A stretch of 64,000 nucleotides of DNA from Cryobacterium soli (GTDB taxonomy: Bacteria; Actinomycetota; Actinomycetes; Actinomycetales; Microbacteriaceae), in NCBI RefSeq assembly GCF_003611035.1, contig NZ_CP030033.1, forward strand, positions 1,674,001 through 1,738,000. The letters run 5' to 3'. Of this stretch, positions 1 through 8,211 are shown piece after piece; position 1 is the stretch's first letter; each line of letters begins with the position of its first letter. Below the pieces are notes generated by a model. The model had not been told where the DNA came from, searched no databases, and saw only the letters and a list, made by a program, of their open reading frames with translations. The translations under genes and the position numbers were made by a program.

Positions 1-92
1 CGGGGCAAGACGGCGTTGCTTCGCGGGCACCACGTCGGGCTGTGCGGTAACCCAGACTCTGCGAGCGCGCTCATGTGAGTATAACGAGAAAT

Positions 93-1406
93 CTAGGCCT
101 CAGATTGGTCGGACGGATGCGGCCGACGCCCGGCTCGGTCCGCCAGCACGAGCGATCCGATGTGCACGACGAAACCAACTAAAGGCCCGACTGCGAGCGC
201 TATCAGGGTGCGTGGCTCGACGTCGAGAGGCACGAACATCAGGGCGACGCTGACCGCTGCAGCGACCACCCAACCCGCCGAGTATGCAGCGTGCGCCGAC
301 CTCGCCAGCACGGCCGGTCCGCTCACGCACAACAGGGCCAGGAACCCGCTCGAGGCCACGATTCCAGCGAGCACCCAGGCATCCGTCTGGTAAGCGGGGA
401 GGATGATGCTGACCACCCAGGGTCCCAACCACCAGGCCAGGACGGACAGCACCGCGGTGCCGCCGACGACGAGAGCGCCGATGCGGAGAATCGAGGCGCC
501 CAGCGCAGCCCCACGGAGTGCGCGGAAGTGCACGATCAGGAAGCTCTGCAGCGACAGCATGGGTATCACCACCGGGGCTCGCACCAGTGTCAGAAGGACG
601 ATGATCACGCTGACGGGGCCGTCCGGGAGGCCCGTCGAGGTGGCGCCGATGACCAGGGGGAACCCGCTCATGAGCACACCCATCGACAACGATGCCACCA
701 GCGTTCGGGAGATGTTCCAGCCGAGCTGACGATTCGTGACGTCGATGTCGAACCGGCCGACGACGCCGCGCCGCACGAGCGGCCAGAACAGCACGATCGA
801 CAACGCGAACGGAAGCGCAGCGGCCCACGCGAGGGTCACGACGTCTTGCGTCACGAGCAGAACCGCACCGATGCAGGCGAGCCTGAGCACGGCGTCGCCG
901 GCGATGAACAGTGCGATGGACTGCCACCGCACCAGGCCGTACATGAGCCCACTCAGCGTGGCGACGACGACGTAGGACGCCGCGGCCAACGCCAACGGGA
1001 GGGCGAAGCGCCAGCCCATCTCGGGCGTGAACAGCAGATTCCACAATGGGATGGCCGCCACGACCAGGGCCCCGACCAGCGCGCTGACCACGACGGTGAA
1101 TCGTCGAACGGTCCTGCGGCCGACGGTGATCGACTCGGTCACCGGTCGCGCCGCCCTGGTGACCTCCTGCTGCACGCCGGCAAGCACCGCGACCATGAGG
1201 TACATGGCCGACCAGAACAGCAGGAACGGTTGCACCTGGTTCGGGCCGAGCACGGCCGGCACCATGATCGTCACGACGTACCCTGCTGCGCCGGCGACAA
1301 CGGTGGCGCCGAGGATCAGCTTCAGGCCGTTTCCGGCCTGAACGGGTGCGGACGGCGCGAGATCCGACGGCGTCGGCTCCGACACGGCTTTACCGGGCCG
1401 AGTCAT
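93..1406 (-). CDS. Flippase-like polytopic membrane protein (MATE/MOP-type oligosaccharide flippase family, tentative)
   Basis: 437 residues, almost entirely hydrophobic, with about twelve predicted membrane segments after a short polar N-terminus. The first segment region (PAVLGPNQVQPFLLFWSAMY) and the spacing of the helices resemble polysaccharide export flippases of the MOP superfamily, although no short diagnostic motif settles it. If so, it would move a polyprenyl-linked sugar or glycan across the plasma membrane. It is the last gene of a minus-strand run: its ATG at 1406 lies inside the 3' end of the DUF2304 gene (17-base overlap), so the two are translationally coupled. Upstream partners are a DPM1-like glycosyltransferase and a DUF6541 protein, which fits a membrane glycosylation module. 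The alternative is an unrelated integral membrane protein of unknown role. Confidence 0.72.
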   Translation of the reverse strand: MTRPGKAVSEPTPSDLAPSAPVQAGNGLKLILGATVVAGAAGYVVTIMVPAVLGPNQVQPFLLFWSAMYLMVAVLAGVQQEVTRAARPVTESITVGRRTVRRFTVVVSALVGALVVAAIPLWNLLFTPEMGWRFALPLALAAASYVVVATLSGLMYGLVRWQSIALFIAGDAVLRLACIGAVLLVTQDVVTLAWAAALPFALSIVLFWPLVRRGVVGRFDIDVTNRQLGWNISRTLVASLSMGVLMSGFPLVIGATSTGLPDGPVSVIIVLLTLVRAPVVIPMLSLQSFLIVHFRALRGAALGASILRIGALVVGGTAVLSVLAWWLGPWVVSIILPAYQTDAWVLAGIVASSGFLALLCVSGPAVLARSAHAAYSAGWVVAAAVSVALMFVPLDVEPRTLIALAVGPLVGFVVHIGSLVLADRAGRRPHPSDQSEA

Positions 1407-1788
1407 CGGGGTCGACGGGAGGCAGCGTGTGGTTCGACGAGGCGTCTTCGAGCGCGCGAATCCGCAGATCCTGCAGGGCCGACTGCTCGACGAGGGTGCG
1501 GGTCTTGGCTTCGAGGCTGGTGAGCTCCGAGCTTTGCTGCAGGCACACCAGGAACAGAATGATCAGCGCGACGAAGAAGACGAGGTTGACGGGGAGTTCG
1601 ACGCCGAGCAGTTTGGCCGCACCGACCAGCGATGCCGGGAAGATACCGGCGACCAGGGCCAGCACTCCGGCGAACAGCCACCAGGTGGCGTGACGCTCAC
1701 GCAACCGGTGCCTGCGCAGCATCTCGATCACGACTGCCAGGATCAGGAGTGCGGCCAGGATGCCCAGGACATAGGACGAGATGTTCAT
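1390..1788 (-). CDS. DUF2304 domain-containing small membrane protein
   Basis: 132 residues. The N-terminus has two to three hydrophobic helices (MNISSYVLGILAALLILAVV, then segments around residues 35-55 and 60-80), followed by a charged helical tail ending ALEDASSNHTLPPVDPDDSAR in two parts. This is the usual size and topology of DUF2304 proteins, which are typically encoded beside DPM1-like GT2 glycosyltransferases; their biochemical role is unknown. The start is ATG at 1788 because it overlaps the stop of the upstream GT2 gene as ATGA; a longer frame reaching to 1950 lies inside that gene and is rejected. The coupling suggests the product works directly with the GT2 enzyme, perhaps as a membrane anchor or partner. 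Confidence 0.85.
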   Translation of the reverse strand: MNISSYVLGILAALLILAVVIEMLRRHRLRERHATWWLFAGVLALVAGIFPASLVGAAKLLGVELPVNLVFFVALIILFLVCLQQSSELTSLEAKTRTLVEQSALQDLRIRALEDASSNHTLPPVDPDDSAR

Positions 1789-2522
1789 GATGTGGCCTCG
1801 TTGTAGCTCAGGACGACGCGTGGACGGAGGAGCGCGAGCAACAGCGCCATGCCGGCCCGGCCGAGGTAGGTGGCCGCCTTCAGTGGGTTGTGGGAGGGAA
1901 CTCCGCCGGCGCGCGCGCGCATCGACACGGGCACCTGCCGGATGACGCACCCGGCGCGAGCGGCGATGACGAGGGACTCGATGGTGTCACCCAGGTACTC
2001 GGCCGGGTAGTGCGCCGCGAACAGCCGAACGGCTCGCGGCCCGCTCGCGCGAAAACCCGAGGTGGTGTCGGTGAGGGTGGATTTCGCCAGGTAGCTGATG
2101 CTCCGGGCCAGGACAACCATCGCCCAACGGCGCGGCCCCTTGACGACGTAGTCGCCTTCGCCGGCGAAGCGTGCGCCCAACGCGATGTCGGCGTGGTCGA
2201 GTTCATTGAGCAGGTCGATGACGGACCGTGGATCGTGCTGGCCATCCGAGTCCACCTGAACGACGTAGTCGAAGCCGTGGTCGAGTGCGTAGCGGAAGCC
2301 CACTCGCATGGCTCCGCCCACGCCCAGGTTGACGGCCAGCTGGGCGACGGTGGCCCCTGCGGCCCTGGCCTCCTCTGCGGTGCGGTCGGTCGAACCGTCG
2401 TCAACCACGAGGCAGTGGACGCCGGGGAGATGGGCGAAGACCTCGGCGACGACGGCGGCGACGGATTCTTCCTCATTCAACGCCGGCATCACGATCAAGG
2501 TGCGCTCAATACGAGGATGCAT
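1785..2522 (-). CDS. GT2 family glycosyltransferase, DPM1-like (polyprenyl-phosphate sugar synthase type)
   Basis: 245 residues, a soluble GT-A fold enzyme. The N-terminal strand LIVMPALNEEESV, the VVDDGSTDRT motif, and the metal-binding VQVDSDGQHDP motif near residue 90 are classic for the dolichol-phosphate mannosyltransferase branch, which moves a hexose from a nucleotide sugar to polyprenyl phosphate. TSGFRA near residue 155 is also typical of the branch. It lacks the C-terminal membrane helices of larger relatives, so the DUF2304 protein encoded immediately downstream (ATGA overlap) may supply membrane contact. About 69 bases separate it from the upstream DUF6541 gene, so a four-gene operon is likely. 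Donor sugar cannot be read from the sequence. Confidence 0.88.
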   Translation of the reverse strand: MHPRIERTLIVMPALNEEESVAAVVAEVFAHLPGVHCLVVDDGSTDRTAEEARAAGATVAQLAVNLGVGGAMRVGFRYALDHGFDYVVQVDSDGQHDPRSVIDLLNELDHADIALGARFAGEGDYVVKGPRRWAMVVLARSISYLAKSTLTDTTSGFRASGPRAVRLFAAHYPAEYLGDTIESLVIAARAGCVIRQVPVSMRARAGGVPSHNPLKAATYLGRAGMALLLALLRPRVVLSYNEATS

Positions 2523-2591
2523 TGCTCAAATTCCTAACAGCTGGTAGTTGGTGCGCCGCACTGGGGGCATCGGTTCTGACATCCACTCGCA

Positions 2592-4589
2592 CTAGTCGCA
2601 CGCCGTGATTCGATACAGGCTCGCATCACCTTCACGGTCGACGAGTTCCAGACCCGGGGAGTCGGCGAGTTCGGACAGGCCGGCGATCTGGTTCACCCCG
2701 CCGTGCACCTCACGAGGACCGAAATCCAGCGCGTAGTCCACGTCGAGCTCATTGACAGCGGCACAAACCTCAGAATCGGTGGTGGCGTCCCGCAGGGCCG
2801 CCATCAAGAGCAGCGTATCCGAATCCCGCTCCCCGAAGATGGCCGGCAACAACGCGCGGCGGTCCGAGATGGCGTACACCAGCGACGACCCGGTCCACGG
2901 GCTTCCCACCACGGTGGCGTCACTGGGGACCTCGTCATCCAGCCGGTCGAGCAGGGTGAGCTCGTCGGGCGAGAGCAGCGGGGAACTCGCGGTGAACTTG
3001 TACGATTTCTGCCCGGACGTCGTCGCGGCGTCCAGCGCCTGACCGGTCTGCGTGCCGACGGCCAGGATCGCGATGATCGCCACACCCGCCACAACGGCCC
3101 CCACGGGTTCGGTGCGGCGCGTGCCGGTCACCGCCGCGGGATCGGTGTTCACCCGGCGCTGGCGCATCCGGGCCACGCCGGCCTGGATCAGGTCCGCGAG
3201 CCACACGACGCCGGTCGCCGCGAGCGGCAGTACGACGACGGGCATCAGGGCCGCGAGCCGGTAGCTGTCGTTGTACCAGATGCCCGTCAGGCCATACCGG
3301 AAGAAACCGATCGGGAAGCTCGCGCACACTATGTAGAGGCCGGCCGCGACGATGAAACTGCCGATCAGCCAGGGCTGGCGGCGCGTGACGATGAGCGCGA
3401 CGATGCCCAGCAGCATCAGGGCCGCGATCAGGTAGTCGGCGGGCCGCCCGACCACGGAGTTGGTCAGTGTCGCCACGACGGCCGATTTGAAGGACTCTCG
3501 CGGTCCCCAGAACGCGGCCGCGACGGTGGGCCGGCCCACCAGCAGCACGGCGGCGGCGATCCCGAACGACAGGCCGGCGACGACCGTCACGCGCGCATAC
3601 GGCCAGAATCCGGCGTGTCGGGTACGCAGGGCACGCAGGTGCCGGATGAGGCCGAACACGGCGATCGGCACACTGAACGCGATCAGGGCCATCAGGGTAC
3701 TGGGATGCGCCAGTGCGAGCCCCGGCAGGAGCCCGGCCAAAGCCAGCCAGCGAGCGGGCACCGGAAGATCCGGCTCGACGCCGAACCCCGCGACCAGGGC
3801 CACCATCGCGAGGGCTGCCGGAAGCATGCTGATGGCCAACAGGTTGGGGTAGAGCACGCCGAAGTCGACCATGAGCGCCGGGAAGGCCGCGAAGCCCGCA
3901 GAGAGCACGCCGGCGGCCAGAAGCGCGACCGGCCGGGCCCCGAGGACGACGCGCACCAGCAGGATGCAGGCCAGCGGCCATACGAGTCCGGCGATCGCGA
4001 TGTTCATGACATTCACTGCCACCGGGATGGAGGCGCCGGTGACGTCGACGAGCAGCGCGACCAGGGCATGCCACATGTCCGGGTAGAAGCTGGTGCGCCC
4101 GTCGAATTCGTACGTAAGACTGCCCGTTGTCAGCGGGGAGGCGCTGCCCGTGTCCAGGATGTACCGCACGGCGTTCAGGTGGAAGACGTTGTCGAAGGTC
4201 TGCGAGATGTGGTTCGGCGCGCCGAAGATCGTCGTGAACCGGGTGCCGATCGCGACCAGACCGAACAACAGGCCACCGCCGGCGGCTATGAGGCCGGCGC
4301 GGCCCTCCCGAACGGGAAGACTCGTCCAGCGCTTTCGCCACAGGACGCGTGCGGCCACAAGTACGGCCGAGAGCAGCAGCGCCACGACGAGGACGGGGAG
4401 CACTCCCCAGCGCACCCCGATGAATTGACCGCCGGTTGCCGCGACGGCCACGGTCGTCACGGTGAACAACGGGGCCAGGGCCAGCAGCGTCAACCGACGC
4501 GCGCCCAAGGCGACTCCGATGAGGAGTCCGGGTATGAAGAGGATGGCTACCGCGGCCAGGAAAAGGGGAGCGGTCTCGAGCCAGGTCAC
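2592..4589 (-). CDS. DUF6541 family large integral membrane protein (possible GT-C glycosyltransferase)
   Basis: 665 residues with ten or more hydrophobic segments in the first 460 residues, a basic cytoplasmic stretch (ARMRQRRVN), one more helix, and a soluble C-terminal domain of about 140 residues. The architecture matches actinobacterial DUF6541 proteins. After the fourth helix region an extracytoplasmic loop carries FDNVFHLNAV (D133, H137) and then FYPDMWHAL; an acidic residue in this first large loop is a hallmark of GT-C transferases that use polyprenyl-phosphate sugars. The C-terminal part includes VGSPWTGSSLVYAISDRRAL, a pattern also seen in GT-C proteins. GT-C activity is an inference from this pattern and from the neighbouring DPM1-like gene. 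The start is GTG at 4589; no strong Shine-Dalgarno was found. Confidence 0.8.
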   Translation of the reverse strand: MTWLETAPLFLAAVAILFIPGLLIGVALGARRLTLLALAPLFTVTTVAVAATGGQFIGVRWGVLPVLVVALLLSAVLVAARVLWRKRWTSLPVREGRAGLIAAGGGLLFGLVAIGTRFTTIFGAPNHISQTFDNVFHLNAVRYILDTGSASPLTTGSLTYEFDGRTSFYPDMWHALVALLVDVTGASIPVAVNVMNIAIAGLVWPLACILLVRVVLGARPVALLAAGVLSAGFAAFPALMVDFGVLYPNLLAISMLPAALAMVALVAGFGVEPDLPVPARWLALAGLLPGLALAHPSTLMALIAFSVPIAVFGLIRHLRALRTRHAGFWPYARVTVVAGLSFGIAAAVLLVGRPTVAAAFWGPRESFKSAVVATLTNSVVGRPADYLIAALMLLGIVALIVTRRQPWLIGSFIVAAGLYIVCASFPIGFFRYGLTGIWYNDSYRLAALMPVVVLPLAATGVVWLADLIQAGVARMRQRRVNTDPAAVTGTRRTEPVGAVVAGVAIIAILAVGTQTGQALDAATTSGQKSYKFTASSPLLSPDELTLLDRLDDEVPSDATVVGSPWTGSSLVYAISDRRALLPAIFGERDSDTLLLMAALRDATTDSEVCAAVNELDVDYALDFGPREVHGGVNQIAGLSELADSPGLELVDREGDASLYRITACD

Positions 4590-4747
4590 GTCGTCGACAC
4601 CGGTGTGTGTGGGGTGCGCGGCACCTCTCGCTGGCAGCGCGGGTGGTTCGACCTGATCAATTGCACGCGACGAAGTCTACCCGGGCGAGTTCCGGACACC
4701 CTTCACGACTGCAGGTGACTCTGACTCCCCCGGGTTGCCTCGGCCGA

Positions 4748-7123
4748 TTAACCGAGGACCTCGTACGCTCGAGTCGAGGTCCAGAAGATGGTTCCGCCCT
4801 GGAATTTCTGCGACGAGGCACCGTTGCCCGACGGAATCTCGCTCCCGGTCGGGAAGCCGAGTGCGCCGGCGGGGCCGCCGAGCGACACGTAGTGCTGGCC
4901 GATGGCGCCGGACGCCTGCTGTACGCCCGTCGCGGCGCTCCAGTACAGCGAGCCCGTCGAGAACGCCTGACCAGAACCGTTGCCCATGGCGGTGTCGTCC
5001 GAAGACGGGTAACCCAGACCGCTCGACGGCCCTCCGGCTGCCAGCCACTGGGCGCCGATGGCGCCGCCGATCTGGTGCACGCCCGTGGCACTGCTCCAGT
5101 ACAAGCGACCGCGCTGGAACTGCTGGGAGGTGCCGCCCTTGGCCTGAACGACCTCGTTGGCGACCGGGAAACCGAGCCCGCCGGCCGGACCGCCACGCGC
5201 GACATAGTTCTTACCGACGGCGCCCGAGGCCTGCGTCACACCCGTCGCGGCACTCCAGTACAGCGAGCCGGTCGAGAACGCCTGACCGGACCCATTGCCC
5301 ATGGCCGTGTCGTCCGAGGAAGGGTAGCCCAGACCGCTCGAGGGCCCACCGGCCGCGAGCCACTGGGCGCCGATGGCGCCGCCGATCTGGTGCGCGCCCG
5401 TGGCGCTGCTCCAGTACACCCGACCACGCTGGAACTGCTGGGAGGTGCCGCCATTGGCCTCGACGACCTCGTTGGCAACCGGGAAGCCGAGTCCACCGGC
5501 CGGACCGCCGCGCGCGATATAGCTTCTACCGATGGCGCCCGATGCCTGCGTCACGCCCGTCGCCGAGCTCCAGTACAGCGAGCCCGTCGAGAACGCCTGA
5601 CCGGACCCGTTGCCCATGGCGGTGTCGTCCGAGGACGGGTACCCCAAACCGCTCGACGGCCCACCGGCTGCGAGCCACTGGGCGCCGATGGCGCCGCCGA
5701 TCTGGTGCGCGCCGGTGGCGCTGCTCCAGTACAGGCGACCGCGCTGGAACTGCTGGGAGGTGCCGCCCTTGGCCTCGGCGACCTCGTTGGCGACCGGGAA
5801 ACCGAGTCCGCCGGCGGGACCGCCGCCCGCGACATACCGATTTCCGATGGCGCCGGACGACTGCTGCACACCCGTTGCGGCGCTCCAGTAGAGCGAGCCC
5901 GTCGAGAACGCCTGCCCCGACCCGTTGCCCATGGCGGTGTCGTCCGAGGACGGGTACCCCAAACCGCTCGACGGCCCACCGGCTGCGAGCCACTTGGAAC
6001 CGATGGCACCGCCGATCTGATAGGTGCCCTTCGAGCTGCTCCAGTACAGCCAGCCGCCCTGGAACCGCTGGCTCGACCCGCCGCCGGCCTCTGCCTTCTC
6101 ACTCGCCATCGGGAAGCCGAGACCGCCGCTGGTGCCGCCCCTGACCCGGTAGGAGTTGCCGATCGCGCCGTTGGCCAGGACGGCCCCCGTCGACGGGCTC
6201 CAATACGCCCAGCCCTTCTGGAACTGCTGCTCGACGCCCACTCCGGCACTGGTCACTGCGTTGCCGACCACCAGGCCGAGCGCACCGGTCTTGTACAGAT
6301 CGGCGAACCGGGCGTGCGGGGCCGCGCCGTGGGTCGCGCCGAACCAGTCGGTGAAGATGCGCCAGAAGTTGCGGTTGCCGTAGCTCGAGCATCCGTCCCC
6401 GGTGCCGTACAGGTTGGCGAGGGCTGCCGCGTTCGGCTGGTACGGCGTATAGAGGTACAGCCCGGCGGTGGCCTGGTTGTCGATGTAGACCGAGGAGCTG
6501 CCGCAGGATGCGGTGGGGTTCCACAGGATTGTGTTCGCACGACCGGCGACGTAGCCCCGGTCGGCGGGCCGGGCCTGGTACTTCTTGAACTGCCAGGCCG
6601 CGTTGTAGACCTGGTTGAAGAAGCCGTAATACGCCGAATCGCAGTCGGAGCCGTCGGGGCATCCGTACCCGGTTGCTTTGCGGTACTGGCCCGATGACGG
6701 CCACGTGTCCGTGACCAGCGAGGTTTCCTTTTCGAGCAGCACAAGGAGCGACTGCGGGTTGATGCCGCACGCGGTGGCTACCTTGTAGATGATGGTGGCG
6801 GCGGACTCGCGCTGCCCGGAGTAGGCCGCGCACCCCTCGCTCTTGGCCGACTGGTTGGTGGTGTCCTGCGAGTAGTTCTTGAGGCAGGTGTAGCCGGACC
6901 GGCAGGCGGGGACCCTGGCGTTGAGGAAGTTCTGGATGTCCGCTGCCGACATGGTCGAGCTGTTGTAGAAGACCGCGTCGCTGATGATGTTGCCGGGGTT
7001 GAAGTCCTGCGCGTTTGCCGCGGAAGCCGGTTGCGTGCTGGTCACCGAGTCGACAGCGACGAGCGTTCCGGCCATGACGATCAGGGCAACGACAAGCGAG
7101 ACCCTCCGGAGCAAAAGCTTCAT
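4748..7123 (-). CDS. Secreted LGFP-repeat cell-wall protein with N-terminal lysozyme-like domain
   Basis: 791 residues from ATG 7123, chosen because TGGGGA sits 6 bases upstream; ATG 7135 adds four residues. A signal peptide (MKLLLRRVSLVVALIVMAG, cleavage near PASA-ANAQ) gives export. Residues about 40-260 form a conserved actinobacterial domain, often annotated 'hemagglutinin', containing QSLLVLLEKETSLV and YYGFFNQVY; a Glu in LLxLLEKE resembles the catalytic Glu of lysozyme or glucosaminidase folds, so a peptidoglycan-cleaving role is possible but inferred. The rest is a chain of LGFP units: one LGFPMAS, four LGYPSSD, three LGFPVAN, one LGFPTGS, and a degenerate first unit. LGFP repeats in corynebacteria and relatives associate with the cell envelope. 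The gene faces away from the galactan cluster, with a 134-base shared upstream region. Confidence 0.88.
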   Translation of the reverse strand: MKLLLRRVSLVVALIVMAGTLVAVDSVTSTQPASAANAQDFNPGNIISDAVFYNSSTMSAADIQNFLNARVPACRSGYTCLKNYSQDTTNQSAKSEGCAAYSGQRESAATIIYKVATACGINPQSLLVLLEKETSLVTDTWPSSGQYRKATGYGCPDGSDCDSAYYGFFNQVYNAAWQFKKYQARPADRGYVAGRANTILWNPTASCGSSSVYIDNQATAGLYLYTPYQPNAAALANLYGTGDGCSSYGNRNFWRIFTDWFGATHGAAPHARFADLYKTGALGLVVGNAVTSAGVGVEQQFQKGWAYWSPSTGAVLANGAIGNSYRVRGGTSGGLGFPMASEKAEAGGGSSQRFQGGWLYWSSSKGTYQIGGAIGSKWLAAGGPSSGLGYPSSDDTAMGNGSGQAFSTGSLYWSAATGVQQSSGAIGNRYVAGGGPAGGLGFPVANEVAEAKGGTSQQFQRGRLYWSSATGAHQIGGAIGAQWLAAGGPSSGLGYPSSDDTAMGNGSGQAFSTGSLYWSSATGVTQASGAIGRSYIARGGPAGGLGFPVANEVVEANGGTSQQFQRGRVYWSSATGAHQIGGAIGAQWLAAGGPSSGLGYPSSDDTAMGNGSGQAFSTGSLYWSAATGVTQASGAVGKNYVARGGPAGGLGFPVANEVVQAKGGTSQQFQRGRLYWSSATGVHQIGGAIGAQWLAAGGPSSGLGYPSSDDTAMGNGSGQAFSTGSLYWSAATGVQQASGAIGQHYVSLGGPAGALGFPTGSEIPSGNGASSQKFQGGTIFWTSTRAYEVLG
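4830..6089 (-). repeat. Four tandem 315-bp repeats encoding paired LGFP units
   Basis: The same segment recurs at exactly 315-base spacing: the landmark 'cagta' of the encoded LYWS motif begins at 4941, 5256, 5571 and 5886. Each copy encodes 105 residues, one LGYPSSD unit plus one LGFP unit. By eye the copies are almost identical at DNA level, especially around CCCATGGCGGTGTCGTCCGA. Ends of the array are approximate. High identity suggests recent duplication or gene conversion, so copy number may vary between strains and short-read assemblies may collapse it. Confidence 0.85.
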
Positions 7124-7257
7124 TCTGGTCCCCATGTCTTGTTTTCAGGCAGCGCCCGCCGGAGGCTTCATAGTACCGAGCGTTGTCCGCGTTGCTTCCG
7201 CGACACCTCGGAACCAGAGTAATATTGGTCGAATGTGCCGACACGGAGGACGATGAA

Positions 7258-8211
7258 TTGCGGATCGCAGCAGTAATCGTCGCCTACAACCGTCGCGACC
7301 TTCTCGTAGAAGCCCTGGCCGCCCTCGCCGCCCAGACCCGCGCGCTGGACTCGATAGTCGTCGTCGACAACGCGTCCACCGACGGATCCGCCGAAGCGGC
7401 CGCGGCCGCCTCGCCGAGCGCTGACATTGTGCGACTGGACCGGAACACCGGCGGCGCCGGTGGGTTCGCGGTTGGCATCGAACGCGCCATCACCGCGCAT
7501 GATGCCGACCTGGTGTGGATCATGGACGACGACACCATCCCGACTCCGACCGCACTGGCCGAACTCCTCGATGTACGTCACCGTCACCCGGGCACTCCCC
7601 TGGTCATGGCTTCCCGGGTGCTGTGGACCGACGGCTCTGACCACCCGATGAACACTCCGCGTCGGAAACCGTTCCTTGGCCGTTCGGAACGCCTGGCCGC
7701 GGAAAACGTCGGGGCCGTGGCCGTGCGTTCAGCATCCTTCGTCTCGACTCTTGTCGACTCGGCAGCGATCTCCCGCAGTGGCTTGCCGATCGCCGAGTAC
7801 TTCATCTGGAACGACGACTTCGAATTCACCGCCCGTCTGTTGCGCTCGGGGATCGGCGTGTACTGCCCCGCGAGCATCGTCATCCACAAGACCAAGGCGC
7901 TCGCGAGCACGGATGTCGACCCGGGCGGTCGGTTCTACTACGAAGTCCGCAACAAGGTGTGGTTGTTTCGCCGCTCACGCGCGCTCGCGCCGTGGGAGCT
8001 TCCGATCTATGTGGGCGCATCCCTGGTGCGGTGGACCCGAACACTCCTGAATTCGCAGGACCGGCCCACTCTCCTGCGCGGACTGCGTCAGGGGCTTCGC
8101 GACGGATTCCTCAGCTCCCCCCGGTCCAACGCGGCGTTCCTGAGCGGCCTCGAGCCTGCCGCAAGCGACATCGCGCGATTCGATGGAGCCGGCGGTCCGG
8201 CCTCCCGATGA
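7258..8211 (+). CDS. GT2 glycosyltransferase, GlfT1-like
   Basis: 317 residues. I chose TTG at 7258 because GGAGGA lies 7 bases upstream and the protein then begins directly at the first strand (RIAAVIVAYNRRDLL); upstream in-frame ATG/GTG codons have no ribosome site. Motifs: VVDNASTDGS, RLDRNTGGAGGF, the acidic WIMDDDTIP metal-binding site, and the acceptor-side WNDDFEFTARL. NTGGAGGF and the overall order match GlfT1-type rhamnosyl/galactofuranosyltransferases, which add the first galactofuranose residues to a lipid-linked primer in mycobacterial galactan synthesis; membership is by pattern only. It opens a plus-strand operon (ATGA overlap with the next gene) that continues to glf, a GlfT2-like gene and an ABC exporter. 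A TAATAT box at 7220-7225 could be its -10. Confidence 0.82.
   Translation: MRIAAVIVAYNRRDLLVEALAALAAQTRALDSIVVVDNASTDGSAEAAAAASPSADIVRLDRNTGGAGGFAVGIERAITAHDADLVWIMDDDTIPTPTALAELLDVRHRHPGTPLVMASRVLWTDGSDHPMNTPRRKPFLGRSERLAAENVGAVAVRSASFVSTLVDSAAISRSGLPIAEYFIWNDDFEFTARLLRSGIGVYCPASIVIHKTKALASTDVDPGGRFYYEVRNKVWLFRRSRALAPWELPIYVGASLVRWTRTLLNSQDRPTLLRGLRQGLRDGFLSSPRSNAAFLSGLEPAASDIARFDGAGGPASR

Noticed and set aside
1..78. Open frame from the left edge (plus strand) ending ...SALM-stop at 78, possibly the end of a gene.
   Set aside because: Only about 25 codons, no recognisable motif, and such open stretches are common at this GC content.
291..1523. 410-codon plus-strand open frame opposite the flippase-like gene.
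   Set aside because: Arg/Gly/His/Gln-rich antisense shadow of GC-rich genes; no family features.
2703..4718. 671-codon plus-strand open frame opposite the DUF6541 gene.
   Set aside because: Composition of an antisense artefact (Gln/Arg/Asp/His rich); the opposite strand encodes a coherent membrane protein.
4830..6089. Regular spacing of repeats considered as a CRISPR-like array.
   Set aside because: The 315-bp units are coding and nearly identical over the whole length, without unique spacers.
4607..6697. Long plus-strand frame with apparent repeats opposite the LGFP gene.
   Set aside because: Its repeats are the mirror of the LGFP DNA repeats; no signal, motif or ribosome site.
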